64,000 nt of DNA from JAIBJN01 sp963775625. Lineage in GTDB: Bacteria; Actinomycetota; Thermoleophilia; Gaiellales; Gaiellaceae. The stretch is taken from assembly GCA_963775625.1 (NCBI GenBank), contig CAVZJM010000014.1, forward strand, positions 186,001-250,000, given 5' to 3'. This document shows positions 10,664 through 19,021 of the stretch, one piece after another. The notes below the pieces were generated by a model, which searched no databases, was not told the DNA's origin, and saw only the letters and a program-made list of their open reading frames with translations. The position numbers were made by a program, and so were the translations under genes. Position 1 is the stretch's first letter. Each line of letters opens with the position of its first letter.

Positions 10664-11664
10664 TCTCGCTCCCCGCTGACGGCGCCTTCGTAGCCCGGCG
10701 CTTCCGCGATCCCGGGGACGGCGACGACCTCGTCCCCACGGACGACGAGCGGCCACGCCTCGCGCTCCGAGCGCGGCACCTTCGCGTCGACGAAGACGTC
10801 CTGCACCTTCTTGCCGTGCCCACCCAGCCGGTCGCCCGCGCGCCAGCCGCGCACGTGCAGGCCGGGACGCGTGGACTCAAGCGTCCAACGGCCCCAGCGC
10901 ACCCGGCCCTCGAGCGGCACGGGGCCGCGCTCGAGCCAGACGCTCTCGTACTCCCTCACCGCCACGCGGCCGTCGCCCAGGTCGAGACGCTTCGATCCTT
11001 CACGAGAGGCGAGCAACTCTAACAGCGCTTTCTCGGCCGGTCGCGGGAGCCGCTCGCCCTCCTCGAGGGCGGCCAGGACGTTTCGCTCCGCAGCGGGATG
11101 AAGCTTCCTGAGCGCGGGCAGGATCTCGGCGCGAATGAGCCCGCGCGCGCTGTCCGGATTGGAGGAGTCGACGCGGAACGCCAGGCCTTCGGCGCCGCAG
11201 TACGCGTCGGTCTCCTCGCGCCAGACCGTGAGCAACGGGCGCACGACGCCGTCGTCCCGCCGCACGCGGATCCCGCTCGTCGTCCCGCTTGCGGCCAGCC
11301 GGTAGAGGATCGTCTCGACCTGGTCGGAGGCCGTATGTCCGGTCGCTCGCAGCGGCCCGGCGCCCACCGCGTAGCGCAGGTCACGGAGCTCGGCTTCGGT
11401 GGCGCGCCCCTCGGGACGGGCCTCGACGACCGCGGCTCCGAGCCGCTCGGCGCAGAAGCGCGCGTCGGCCTCCGATTCCTCGCCGCGCAGCGTGTGGTTG
11501 ACGTGCAGAGCGGAGACCGAGTAGCCGAGCTCCCCCAGCGCGTGCCAGAGGCAGGTCGAGTCGGCGCCACCGGAAACGAGGCACGTGACCTCGCCGCCGG
11601 GCGCGATCAGGTCGTGCCGGCGGACGTGCTCCTCGATCCGAGCGCGCAGCGCCGCCGTGTCCAC
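10660..11664 (-). CDS. tilS: tRNA(Ile)-lysidine synthase
   Basis: Modifies cytidine 34 of the CAU-anticodon tRNA-Ile to lysidine so it reads AUA. 334 residues. The PP-loop SGGADS is at 31-36, followed by ALHVNHTLRGEESEADARF and the ATGHTASDQVETILYRL block that binds tRNA and metal. The C-terminal domain is shorter than in E. coli TilS but ends with LGGHGKKVQDVFVDAKVPRSER. GTG start at 11664. First gene of the tilS-hpt pair. Confidence 0.95.
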   Translation of the reverse strand: MDTAALRARIEEHVRRHDLIAPGGEVTCLVSGGADSTCLWHALGELGYSVSALHVNHTLRGEESEADARFCAERLGAAVVEARPEGRATEAELRDLRYAVGAGPLRATGHTASDQVETILYRLAASGTTSGIRVRRDDGVVRPLLTVWREETDAYCGAEGLAFRVDSSNPDSARGLIRAEILPALRKLHPAAERNVLAALEEGERLPRPAEKALLELLASREGSKRLDLGDGRVAVREYESVWLERGPVPLEGRVRWGRWTLESTRPGLHVRGWRAGDRLGGHGKKVQDVFVDAKVPRSEREAWPLVVRGDEVVAVPGIAEAPGYEGAVSGERE

Positions 11665-11928
11665 AGGAGGATGCTACCGCCGGCAGGAACGGCGGAACGA
11701 TGGCGCATTTGCCGTGCAGGACCTGGTGCGCCTGCGCCGGAGTGGCCTCGGCGCCGTTCGACGGCCGACGCGCCCGCAACAGACACCCCGCTGGGCTCCG
11801 GACCTCCTCATCGCAGTCCGGGCCGACAGCCGGCAAGGGTCGCGCAGTTGAGCGCTGCCGCAGTGAGGGTGGCCCTCAGCAACTCACAAGCATGATCGAC
11901 AGGGCTCCGCGCCCGCGCAATCACCCGT
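11665..11928. other. 264-bp gap without a supported gene; several inverted repeats
   Basis: Lies between the stop of the GNAT gene and the start of tilS, both minus strand. Short reading frames on both strands have no recognisable motif. Hairpin-capable sequences include CCGGAC/GTCCGG at about 11797-11822 and a CTCAGCAAC arm near 11877 with an imperfect partner near 11847. I compared it by eye with the signal recognition particle RNA loop and found no match. It may be a terminator region or the remnant of an element. Confidence 0.3.
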
Positions 11929-12714
11929 TCAGGCGAAGATCAGCGACCTGTAGGTGATCGTGCGGCGCATGCCGATCCCGTCGTAGAGCGCGATCGCAGG
12001 AGCGTTCTCCGGGCGCACGAAGAGGCAGACGGCGGGCGTCGACTCCAGGAGCAGGCGGCAGAGGTCGGCGAGGCCGCGCTTCCCGTAGCCCTGCCCGCGC
12101 AGCTCGGGCTCCACCCAGACCTGCTGCAGCTGCACCGCGTCCGGCGTCCATGCCGAGGCCTCGGCCTTGAAGAGGATGCGGCCGCCCTCCGTCCACAGCC
12201 AGCTGCGCCCTTCCTCGATCTGCGCCCTGGTGCGCCACTCGAAGAGGGCGGGGTCACGGGCGTAGGCATCGACTCCCGCCTCCTCGCGGTAGGCCTGGGC
12301 CGCGGCGACCACGAGCCGGTCGAGGTCGTCGAGCGCGGCGCTGCGCAGCCCGCTCCGTCCCTCTGGAGGCGGCCGCTCGAGGACGTACACCGGTTGTCCG
12401 GGGCGGTCGTCCAGCGGCTCGGGGAAGGCGTCGCGCACGGCGTCCCAGAGCTCCGTCACCGCGCCCTCCTCCCCCACGACCATGCGGGGATCGCCTTTCG
12501 AAGCCACCTCGGCGAACGCGGCGCAGCCCGGGCCCGAGGGGACGAGGTTGGCGCCGAGGTGGAGAAGGGCGGTGAGCCGCCCCGCCTCGCGGAGGCCGGC
12601 GAAGCGCCCCAGGCCGCGCCGGGCCACGTCCTCCAGGAACACGCGCTCGATCGGGTCCCCCGCGCAGAACGCCAGGACCTGGGAATGACGAGGGCGCTTG
12701 ACCAGGCGCGCCAT
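11929..12714 (-). CDS. DUF4081-GNAT family N-acetyltransferase
   Basis: 261 residues from ATG at 12714. The N-terminal half (VLAFCAGDPIERVFLEDVARR onward) resembles the DUF4081 module that precedes a GNAT domain in actinobacterial proteins. The C-terminal half has the acetyl-CoA signature VEPELRGQGYGKRGL and the closing ALYDGIGMRR strand. The substrate is unknown. A GTG/ATG further upstream (12735) would overlap divergent deoD and is less likely. A -10-like TATCGT lies 8 bases before the ATG. Monocistronic, divergent from deoD. Confidence 0.85.
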   Translation of the reverse strand: MARLVKRPRHSQVLAFCAGDPIERVFLEDVARRGLGRFAGLREAGRLTALLHLGANLVPSGPGCAAFAEVASKGDPRMVVGEEGAVTELWDAVRDAFPEPLDDRPGQPVYVLERPPPEGRSGLRSAALDDLDRLVVAAAQAYREEAGVDAYARDPALFEWRTRAQIEEGRSWLWTEGGRILFKAEASAWTPDAVQLQQVWVEPELRGQGYGKRGLADLCRLLLESTPAVCLFVRPENAPAIALYDGIGMRRTITYRSLIFA

Positions 12715-12733
12715 GCCCGGGGACGATACCCCC

Positions 12734-13444
12734 ATGCCTATTCACGTTCGTGCAGAGCCCGGCGACTACGCCGAGGCGTGCCTTCTCCCCGGCGACCCGC
12801 TCCGGGCGGCCTACGTGGCCGAGACGTTCCTCGAAGATGTCCAGCAGCGGAACTGGGAGCGCGGGATGCTCGGGTTCACGGGGACCTTCCGCGGCAAGCC
12901 GGTCTCGGTCCAGGCGACCGGGATGGGCTGCCCGTCGGCGGCGATCGTCGTCGAGGAGCTCGTCATGCTCGGCGTCAAGCGGATGCTGCGCATCGGCACC
13001 TGCGGCGGCCTCCAGCCCGATCTCGCGCTCGGCGACCTGATCGTGGCCATCTCGGCCGTGCCGGCCGACTCGACGGCGCTTCACATCACGCGCGAGATCC
13101 ATGCGCCCACCGCCGACTGGGGCCTCGTGCACTCGGCCGTCCACGCGGCGAAGGAGCTGGGGAAGCCGGTCCGCGTCGGGCCGATCGTCTCGAGCGACGT
13201 CTTCTACAACTCGGACGAGGGCCAGTACCAGCGCTGGTCCGACCGCGGCATCCTCGCGGTGGAGATGGAGGCGGCCGTCCTCTTCACCCTCGGCGCGCTC
13301 CGCAAGGTCGCGGCAGGGTGCCTGCTGACCGTGAGCGACGTGGTCGTCGAGGGCGAGTTCGTGCGCATCACCGACGAGGAGATGAAGGCCGCGGTCGACC
13401 AGATGACCGAGCTGGCGCTGGAAGTGGCGACGGACGACCACTGA
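12734..13444 (+). CDS. deoD: Purine-nucleoside phosphorylase, DeoD (hexameric) type
   Basis: Reversible phosphorolysis of purine nucleosides for salvage. 236 residues, matching the DeoD family. LLPGDPLRAAYVAETFLEDV near the N-terminus binds phosphate. GMLGFTGTFRGKPVSVQATG, GCPSAAIVVEELV, RIGTCGGLQ, the ribose motif AVEMEAAVLFTLG, and the catalytic aspartate in TVSDVV are all present. The stop TGA is one base before the ATG of the lipid-kinase-like gene, so the two probably form an operon. Confidence 0.95.
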   Translation: MPIHVRAEPGDYAEACLLPGDPLRAAYVAETFLEDVQQRNWERGMLGFTGTFRGKPVSVQATGMGCPSAAIVVEELVMLGVKRMLRIGTCGGLQPDLALGDLIVAISAVPADSTALHITREIHAPTADWGLVHSAVHAAKELGKPVRVGPIVSSDVFYNSDEGQYQRWSDRGILAVEMEAAVLFTLGALRKVAAGCLLTVSDVVVEGEFVRITDEEMKAAVDQMTELALEVATDDH

Positions 13445-13445
13445 C

Positions 13446-14369
13446 ATGTCCTCCGACGTCGTCTTCGTCGTCAACCCGGCCTCGGCGAACGGGTCGACGC
13501 GGAGGCGTTGGCCCGAGATCGCCCACCGCGCCGCGGAGCTCGGGCTCGAGGGCGAGTCGCTCTTGAGCGAGCGGCCGGGCCACGCCGTCGAGCTCGCGCG
13601 GCTCGCGGCCGAAGGCGGGGCGCGCCTCGTCGTCGCGGTCGGCGGCGACGGGACCGTGAACGAGGTCGTCAACGGCCTCGTCGCCGTCGAGGGGGAGCGC
13701 CCCGAGCTGGCAGTGATCCCACGCGGGACGGGAACGGACTTCGTCCGCCATTTCAAGATCCCGACGAAGCTCGACGCAGCCGTCCGCGTGGCCGCCTCCG
13801 GAAGGGAGCGGGCGATCGACGCCGGCCGCATCACCTATCGGAGCTGGAGCGGCGAGCAGGAATCCGCCTACTTCGCCAACAGCGCCAGCGCGGGGATGAG
13901 CGGGGCGGTGGCGCAGCGGGCGAACGCCTCCTCGAAGGCGCTCGGCGGCAAGGTCTCCTTCCTGTACGCGACGCTCGCGGTGTTCGCGCGCTGGCACGCG
14001 AGCGAGATGGAGGTGGAGGTCGACGGCGAGCGCCGCTCCGGGCTCATGTACGACGCGATCGTGGCCAACTGCCGCTACCTGGGCGGCGGCATGGCGATGA
14101 CCCCCGACGCGCAGCCCGACGACGGCCTCCTCGACGTGCTCCTGATCGGAGACATCACGCGCCGCGACCTCGCCCTGACGCTCCCCAAGGTCTACCGCGG
14201 GACCCATCTCCCCCACCCGAAGGCCGAGGCGCTGCGCGGCAGCCGGGTGGTCGTGCGCGCCGCGACGCCGGTTCCCGTCGAGCTCGACGGCGAGCAGCCG
14301 GGCACGACGCCCGCCGAGTTCGAGGTGCTGCCGAAGGCGCTGCGGCTGCGAGTGCCCGGCCGACCCTAA
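13446..14369 (+). CDS. Diacylglycerol/lipid kinase family protein (YegS/DgkB-like)
   Basis: 307 residues with the DAGK catalytic fold. The nucleotide-binding signature is VVAVGGDGTVNEVVNGL, preceded by FVVNPASANGS and followed by IPRGTGTDFVRHF. The C-terminal domain carries CRYLGGGMAMTPDAQPDDGLLDV and the late ELDGEQPG strand typical of YegS and DgkB proteins. It likely phosphorylates a lipid such as diacylglycerol at the membrane; substrate choice cannot be read from the sequence. The TAA stop forms the edge of the palindrome at 14369. Confidence 0.86.
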   Translation: MSSDVVFVVNPASANGSTRRRWPEIAHRAAELGLEGESLLSERPGHAVELARLAAEGGARLVVAVGGDGTVNEVVNGLVAVEGERPELAVIPRGTGTDFVRHFKIPTKLDAAVRVAASGRERAIDAGRITYRSWSGEQESAYFANSASAGMSGAVAQRANASSKALGGKVSFLYATLAVFARWHASEMEVEVDGERRSGLMYDAIVANCRYLGGGMAMTPDAQPDDGLLDVLLIGDITRRDLALTLPKVYRGTHLPHPKAEALRGSRVVVRAATPVPVELDGEQPGTTPAEFEVLPKALRLRVPGRP

Positions 14370-14422
14370 GAACTCGATTCACAATGAGCACTGTGCCGAG
14401 TCGTCATTCTGAACCGAGTTCT
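14369..14422. repeat. Mini palindromic repeat between convergent genes
   Basis: Arms AGAACTCGATTCACAATGA (14369-14387) and its near-complement ending CGAGTTCT (to 14422) pair at 17 of 19 positions around a 16-base loop. Stop codons of both flanking genes lie in or at the arms. The same arms, with coordinated changes, occur at 28014 and 61437, and the loop motif CTGTGCCGAGTC recurs at 33347. Probably a bidirectional terminator or REP-like repeat. Confidence 0.75.
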
Positions 14423-14828
14423 AGGCGGCGGGCGGCGGCTCGCCGCCGTCGGAGACCGGCGGCTTCGGGGTCGCCGGCCCGGCCGGCTTCTTCGCCTGGG
14501 TGGCCGCGGGGGCCTTCGGCTTGGTCGCCCTCCGCTTCGGCGGCGGCTTGGCGTCCGACTCGAGCTTGGCGAGGCGCTTCTCGAGCCGCTCGATGTGCGT
14601 GCGGAGCTCCTTGAGCTCGTCCGCGGCGGCGAGGCCGACCTGCCCCAGCGTGCGCCTGGCGCCCTCGTCGACCTTGCCCTTCGCCGACATCGCCTTGCTG
14701 AGCGCATCGGTCACGCGCTCGTTCTTTCCCAGCTCGTCGAAGAGCCGCGTGAACGCCTCCTCGCCCGCCTTCGACAGGCGGCCCAGCGTGCCTGCGTCCG
14801 TCTCCTTCGCCTTCTTCTTCTTGGCCAT
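14421..14828 (-). CDS. Hypothetical Lys/Ala/Pro-rich protein with coiled coil
   Basis: 135 residues, not recognised. The N-terminus is highly basic (MAKKKKAKETD). Residues 15-60 are predicted helical. A heptad-like segment ELRTHIERLEKRLAKLE lies at about 73-89. The C-terminal third is a Lys/Pro/Ala-rich tail, as in DNA- or granule-associated proteins such as phasins. ATG is followed by clear coding-like codon use, and it is convergent with the lipid-kinase gene across a palindrome. Function unknown. Confidence 0.65.
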   Translation of the reverse strand: MAKKKKAKETDAGTLGRLSKAGEEAFTRLFDELGKNERVTDALSKAMSAKGKVDEGARRTLGQVGLAAADELKELRTHIERLEKRLAKLESDAKPPPKRRATKPKAPAATQAKKPAGPATPKPPVSDGGEPPPAA

Positions 14829-14891
14829 GCGGCCCTCCCGAGTCGGTTCGTCGCGGGGACGATAGCGGGGAAGGGCGCGTGACCACGCCTC

Positions 14892-15788
14892 CTATGCCTG
14901 CGGCCGCTTCAGCCGGGGAAGGCCGCGCCAGCCGGCGAGCCGCGCGGCGACGAACGCGACGACGAGGAGCAGGACGACCGGCGCGATCGTCGCGGCGGCG
15001 ACGAAGATCCAGCCGACCACCGTGACGAAGCCGGTGCCGGCGGCGCGCCACGCGTCGACGATGCCCCACGGACCGCCGTCGCCCTCGGCTGCGGCGAGCT
15101 CGCGCTCCCTGACCTCCAGCGAGATGGTCGCGTAGGCCACCTGGTCGTCGAGGTAGTCCAGACGGCCGCGTGCCTGCTCCAGCTCGAGCTGCACGCGGTT
15201 CAGCTCCGACTGCACGGTCAGGGCGGCCGCGACGGTGCTGGCCTGTTCCAGGAACCCGAGGAGCCGGGCCTCGACCGCCTCGAGATGGCGGATGCGGGCT
15301 TCCAGGTCGACGAGCTCCTGCGAGACGTCCTGGCCTGCCTCCTCCCGCGCCTCCACGGTGCCGAGCCGGGAAAGCTGCTCGAGCACGCGGGCGTACGCGG
15401 GCTCGGGGACGCGCACGACGAGCGACCCTCGGACGAGCCGCTGCTCATCCCCCTGGGAGGCGCTCGAGCTGACGACGAAGCCGCCCGAGCCAGTGGCGAT
15501 CGTCCGGGCGCGCTGGACCGTCGTGTCGAACTCGTTTCGCGGCACGGAGAGCGCAAGCGAGGCCGTCTGGACGATGCTGGGCCCGACGGAGGGGAGCGAG
15601 CCCCCGCCGCCGGAGGGCCGGGCGACCGCGACGGCGTCCTCCGGGCTCCCGGCCTCGGCGCCTCCGGCCGAGTCCTCGACTGCGACCTCCCCGCCGGCCG
15701 TGGCGCCCTCGTCGTCGTCCCCCGACGAGCACCCGGCTCCAACGAGGGCGAAGGCCCCGACCAGCGCGACGATCATCAGCTTCCGCAT
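14892..15788 (-). CDS. DUF4349 domain lipoprotein
   Basis: 298 residues. ATG at 15788 has a strong upstream AAGGAGG. A lipoprotein signal peptide ends in ALVGAGCSSG (Cys about residue 18), followed by an acidic Gly-rich linker. The DUF4349 domain spans about 75-260, with QTASLALSVPRNEFD, VVSSSASQGDE, and a central coiled coil (LVDLEARIRHLEAVEARLL). A hydrophobic helix near the C-terminus (IFVAAATIAPVVLLLVVAF) would give a second membrane anchor. Envelope protein of unknown function. Confidence 0.83.
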   Translation of the reverse strand: MRKLMIVALVGAFALVGAGCSSGDDDEGATAGGEVAVEDSAGGAEAGSPEDAVAVARPSGGGGSLPSVGPSIVQTASLALSVPRNEFDTTVQRARTIATGSGGFVVSSSASQGDEQRLVRGSLVVRVPEPAYARVLEQLSRLGTVEAREEAGQDVSQELVDLEARIRHLEAVEARLLGFLEQASTVAAALTVQSELNRVQLELEQARGRLDYLDDQVAYATISLEVRERELAAAEGDGGPWGIVDAWRAAGTGFVTVVGWIFVAAATIAPVVLLLVVAFVAARLAGWRGLPRLKRPQA

Positions 15789-15849
15789 CCTGTCCTCCTT
15801 CGTTTCGTGCTTGCTTGGACAGGAGCCGCGCTGCGAAAGTTCCCGGTCG

Positions 15850-16284
15850 ATGGACGGATTCCGCTTCTCCACCAGCCTGACCGTGCGCTTCAGCGAGACC
15901 GACGCCCAGGGCGTCGTGCACAACGCCGTCTACCTGGTCTGGTTCGAGATCGCGCGCATCGCATATCTCGCCCAGTTCCCGGGCGGCTACAAGGGGCTCG
16001 TCGAGCAGGGCGTCGACGCGACGACGACCGAGGCCTACGTCCGCTACCTGGACGGGACGCAGTTCGACGACGACCTGCTCGTCCACGTCCGCGCGTCCGA
16101 CGTGCGCGGCGCGCGCTTCCGCTTCGAGTACGTCATCGAGCGGACGAACGAGCCGCAAGGGATCGTCGCCGACGGGTGGACGGCGCACGCCTGCGTGAAC
16201 GCGGAGACGCTGCGACCGACGCGGATGCCGGCCTGGCTCGCGGAGGCGATCGCCGGCGTCGAGTCGGAGGCAGGGACGGCCTAG
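15850..16284 (+). CDS. Acyl-CoA thioesterase, 4HBT/YbgC-like hotdog fold
   Basis: 144 residues, the usual size of a single hotdog domain. The active-site block is VRFSETDAQGVVHNAVYLVW, where the Asp in ETD and the following turn match the 4-hydroxybenzoyl-CoA thioesterase signature; FEIARIAYL is the long central helix. It likely hydrolyses an acyl-CoA, substrate unknown. Start ATG at 15850 lies 61 bp from the divergent DUF4349 gene. Its stop overlaps the convergent VanW-domain gene by 4 bp. Confidence 0.85.
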   Translation: MDGFRFSTSLTVRFSETDAQGVVHNAVYLVWFEIARIAYLAQFPGGYKGLVEQGVDATTTEAYVRYLDGTQFDDDLLVHVRASDVRGARFRFEYVIERTNEPQGIVADGWTAHACVNAETLRPTRMPAWLAEAIAGVESEAGTA

Positions 16285-18173
16285 CGGCCGCCGCCGGGCC
16301 CGGTGGTCGTCTCCGGGCCCTCGTCTTCGGCCTGCTTCTCGTCACCCTTGGGCACCGGGGTGGCCGGCTCCGGGCGCGGTTTCGTCCCGACGCGGACGAT
16401 CTTCGCCTCGTAGCGGTAGTGCGTGTACCACGACTCGCGGTAGAGCACCTCGCCGCCCTGGTAGACGATCCGCTCGACTCTGATCTCACGCGAGGGCTGG
16501 CCGGCAAACTCGACGATCCGGTCTCCGACGTAGAGCTTCGGGTCCGGCTTGCGTTCCGTTTCCGGCTTGCCCGTCACCTTGAGCTCCCCGGCGACGCTCT
16601 CGACTCGGCGCTCCGGTCCTGCACCGAGGAGGCGAACGAGAATGCCGCTCTCGTCGTAGGAGGACTTGATCACGATCCAGCGCGGAGTGTCGTTGACAAG
16701 CTTCAGGTCGACGTCCGGGTAGTTCACCGTGGCGTCGCGCCCGTCGGGGTAGCGGCTGATGTAGAGCGCGTGCGCATGGCGTTCCCCGATCTTGATCCCC
16801 GCCTCCCACGCGGCGTTGAAGACCGTGGTCGCCACCTGCGAGACGCCGCCGCCGATGCCCTCGTCGTACTTCCCGTCCATGATCACGGGCGCGGAGCGGA
16901 ACCCGCGCTCGGCGGTGCGCGGGCCGACGTACTCGTTGAACGACCAGGTAGCTCCCGGAGCGATGCGGGCGCCGTCCAGGAGCTCGATGGCGAGCTGGAG
17001 GTTGTTGATGCGGTCCGCGGTGCCGGCATAGAGCGTGGCGTAGGACGCGAGCTGCCGCTCGACGCGCAGCGCCCTGGCATCGGCGGTCGTCATCCGCGGC
17101 TCGAACTGGGCGACGACCACCGTCGCCGTTCGCTCGGTCGGGCGCGAGGCGGCCCGCAAGAGGGCCGACGAGGTCGCGGCGACGTTCAGCTCGCGCCCCG
17201 GCCGTGAAGGCACGACGCGCACGCGCCCGTTGGCCCGGACGGCGAAGTCGGCGTTGCGCGGAGCACGGGCGAGGCCGCGGGCGAGGTTCTCGAAGCGGCG
17301 GGCGGCGGCCTCGGGCCTGATCCGGAGGCTGCTGGCCCCGTCGGCCGGAAGCTCGAGCAGCCCCAGCAGCTCGCTCGGCTCGAGCGTGAACGTGGCACCC
17401 TGGTGGACGAGCTGCACTGGCGCCGAGAGAACGGTGCGGAGCTGCCTGGCGACGGGGACGAGGGCGCTGCTCGTGACCTCGGGCGCGTCGACGACGACCG
17501 GAAGCGCGGTCTCCTCGCGCTCGAAGCTCGTGAGCGCCGCGACCATGATCCCCGCCGCTGCCTCGCGGTCGAGCTCCCGCCCGGCCTGAGCCGGGACGAT
17601 CTCGGGCTCGAAGCCGTCGAGCACGAGCGAGGCCTCGACGGCCGGGCGGTCGACCTCGGCGGCGATCCGATCGAGCCGCTCGTCGAGCGCCGCCCGGAAG
17701 ACGTCGGCAGTGGGCTCGATCTCGGCGCCGAAGAGGCGCAGCCAGACGCGCTCGAGGCCGCGAAGCGGGAAGGGGGCGTCGCCGCGATCCACTGCCTCCT
17801 CGGCCGCGGCGGCCCAGTCTCCCTCAACCTCGAGAGCGGCCGGGCGGATCCTGTACCGCTGCTCGGCCGCGATGAAGACGACCGGCTCCGACGCGTGACG
17901 GGCGGCGACGGCCTGGAGCTTCGCCTCGGCCTCGTCCGCTGTGAGCCCGCCGACGCTGACGCCCCCGACCGTGATCCCGGCGGCGACGCGGCCGGCCGAG
18001 CCGGCGAAGGCGATTCCAGCCACGACAGCGAGAAGGACGAGCACCGACAGCGCTCCCAGAGCGATCTTCCCCAAGCGGACCAGCCACACACGCCCGCCGC
18101 GAGTGCGGGCAGGACGCTCCCTCCGGACAGGCCGGGCACCAGCCTCCGCGCGCAAGGCGTCCGAGTCTACCAA
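16281..18173 (-). CDS. VanW family protein with PG_binding_4-like repeats
   Basis: 630 residues from TTG at 18173 (start uncertain). After a basic cytoplasmic stretch there is one membrane helix (ALGALSVLVLLAVVAGIAF, about 36-54). Then two YoaR-like peptidoglycan-binding repeats span about 65-340, and a VanW domain about 370-520 (GATWSFNEYVGPRTAERGF, GIGGGVSQVATTVFNAAW, YPDGRDATVNYP). A G5-like segment and a Pro-rich tail close it. Cell-surface protein probably acting on or binding peptidoglycan. The VanW name does not imply vancomycin resistance; no other van gene is present. Confidence 0.87.
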   Translation of the reverse strand: MVDSDALRAEAGARPVRRERPARTRGGRVWLVRLGKIALGALSVLVLLAVVAGIAFAGSAGRVAAGITVGGVSVGGLTADEAEAKLQAVAARHASEPVVFIAAEQRYRIRPAALEVEGDWAAAAEEAVDRGDAPFPLRGLERVWLRLFGAEIEPTADVFRAALDERLDRIAAEVDRPAVEASLVLDGFEPEIVPAQAGRELDREAAAGIMVAALTSFEREETALPVVVDAPEVTSSALVPVARQLRTVLSAPVQLVHQGATFTLEPSELLGLLELPADGASSLRIRPEAAARRFENLARGLARAPRNADFAVRANGRVRVVPSRPGRELNVAATSSALLRAASRPTERTATVVVAQFEPRMTTADARALRVERQLASYATLYAGTADRINNLQLAIELLDGARIAPGATWSFNEYVGPRTAERGFRSAPVIMDGKYDEGIGGGVSQVATTVFNAAWEAGIKIGERHAHALYISRYPDGRDATVNYPDVDLKLVNDTPRWIVIKSSYDESGILVRLLGAGPERRVESVAGELKVTGKPETERKPDPKLYVGDRIVEFAGQPSREIRVERIVYQGGEVLYRESWYTHYRYEAKIVRVGTKPRPEPATPVPKGDEKQAEDEGPETTTGPGGGR

Positions 18174-18198
18174 CGTGCCGGCTGCTTGCCCGAGCCCA

Positions 18199-18227
18199 AG
18201 AACTCGAACCAGAACAAAACGAGTTCT
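18199..18227. repeat. Short palindrome, reduced form of the mini repeat
   Basis: AGAACTCG and CGAGTTCT form a perfect 8-bp stem around a 13-base loop. The stem is identical to the base of the 14369 element. It starts at the stop codon of the AMIN-like gene and precedes the VanW gene on the same strand, so a terminator role is likely. Confidence 0.6.
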
Positions 18228-18951
18228 AAGCGGGCTTGAGCGTCACGCGCACCTGCGCGATGCACACCAGGGCGCCGTCCTTGGCGGAGAAGCCGGCCGC
18301 TTCGAGGGTGCCCGGCTGTCGCACGCCCACCGAGTACGAGAACGTCTCGCTCCAGCTCCCGCCCGCGGAGGTTACGGGAACCAGGCGCACGCGCTCGCCT
18401 CGCCGGTTGCGGAGAGCGAGTACGAAGGAGTGCTCGAAGAGGCGGCGTTCCGTGCCGGCGGCGCTCGCGCTTCCTGGATCCACCGAGAACGTCTCGATCT
18501 TCAGGCAGCGTCGCTGCGGCGCGGTCGGGAACTCGGCGTCGGCGCTCGGCGGCTTCGCCTTCCAGAGATCGACCACGAGCCGCGTCGGCGAGCGAAACTC
18601 CTCGTAGGCCAGGTACTTGAAGCGATGGCGGTCCGTCCGCAGCCGCAGCACAATCCGGTTCGTCCGCTGAACGAGACGCGCCTCGACGCCGAGCGCGGAC
18701 ACAGGCACCGCGTCCGTGTCGATGCCGGACCCGGTCACCTCGATCGCCGAGCGCCCGCCGAACGGATTGGGATCGATCGCGAGCGTTTGGTTGTCCTGGA
18801 GCCTGCCTCCTGTGAAGTCGACCACGACCCTGACGAAGGCCGGGTGCTTGCCGATCCGGATGTCGGTCGCGGTCAGCGCCGCGCCTGCGGGCGACGAGAG
18901 AGCAGCGGCTGCGGCCAGGGCCGCGAGGAGGGTGACGGCCCCGTTCCTCAC
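18226..18951 (-). CDS. Secreted AMIN-like / Gmad2-like domain protein
   Basis: 241 residues from GTG at 18951. A signal peptide (AVTLLAALAAAAALSSPAGA) is followed by an AMIN-like domain (ATDIRIGKHPAFVRVVVDF to PTRLVVDLW). A C-terminal immunoglobulin-like segment (about 150-240) ending in strands around GTLEAAGFSAKDGALV resembles Gmad2. AMIN domains generally direct proteins to the envelope or to peptidoglycan. Domain naming is by eye; function unknown. It is divergent from the acyl-CoA dehydrogenase gene, 70 bp apart. Confidence 0.72.
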   Translation of the reverse strand: MRNGAVTLLAALAAAAALSSPAGAALTATDIRIGKHPAFVRVVVDFTGGRLQDNQTLAIDPNPFGGRSAIEVTGSGIDTDAVPVSALGVEARLVQRTNRIVLRLRTDRHRFKYLAYEEFRSPTRLVVDLWKAKPPSADAEFPTAPQRRCLKIETFSVDPGSASAAGTERRLFEHSFVLALRNRRGERVRLVPVTSAGGSWSETFSYSVGVRQPGTLEAAGFSAKDGALVCIAQVRVTLKPA

Positions 18952-19009
18952 GCCATCAGGAAAGCAGCTCCAGGGCGCGGGTGCAAGCTCGATCCAGCCC
19001 GCCCGCGCG

Positions 19010-19015
19010 TAGACT
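19010..19015 (+). promoter_or_regulatory. -10 box TAGACT for a leaderless acyl-CoA dehydrogenase transcript
   Basis: TAGACT ends exactly six bases before the GTG at 19022, so transcription should begin at the start codon. No Shine-Dalgarno is present. Confidence 0.5.
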
Positions 19016-19021
19016 GGTGCC

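Noticed and set aside
11665..11928. Possible signal recognition particle RNA (AGGTCCGGA-like on the minus strand)
   Set aside because: The conserved GGAAG/AGCAGC internal loop is missing.
16281..18173. Vancomycin-resistance gene from the VanW name
   Set aside because: VanW-domain proteins are widespread envelope proteins; no vanHAX, vanS or vanR genes are nearby.
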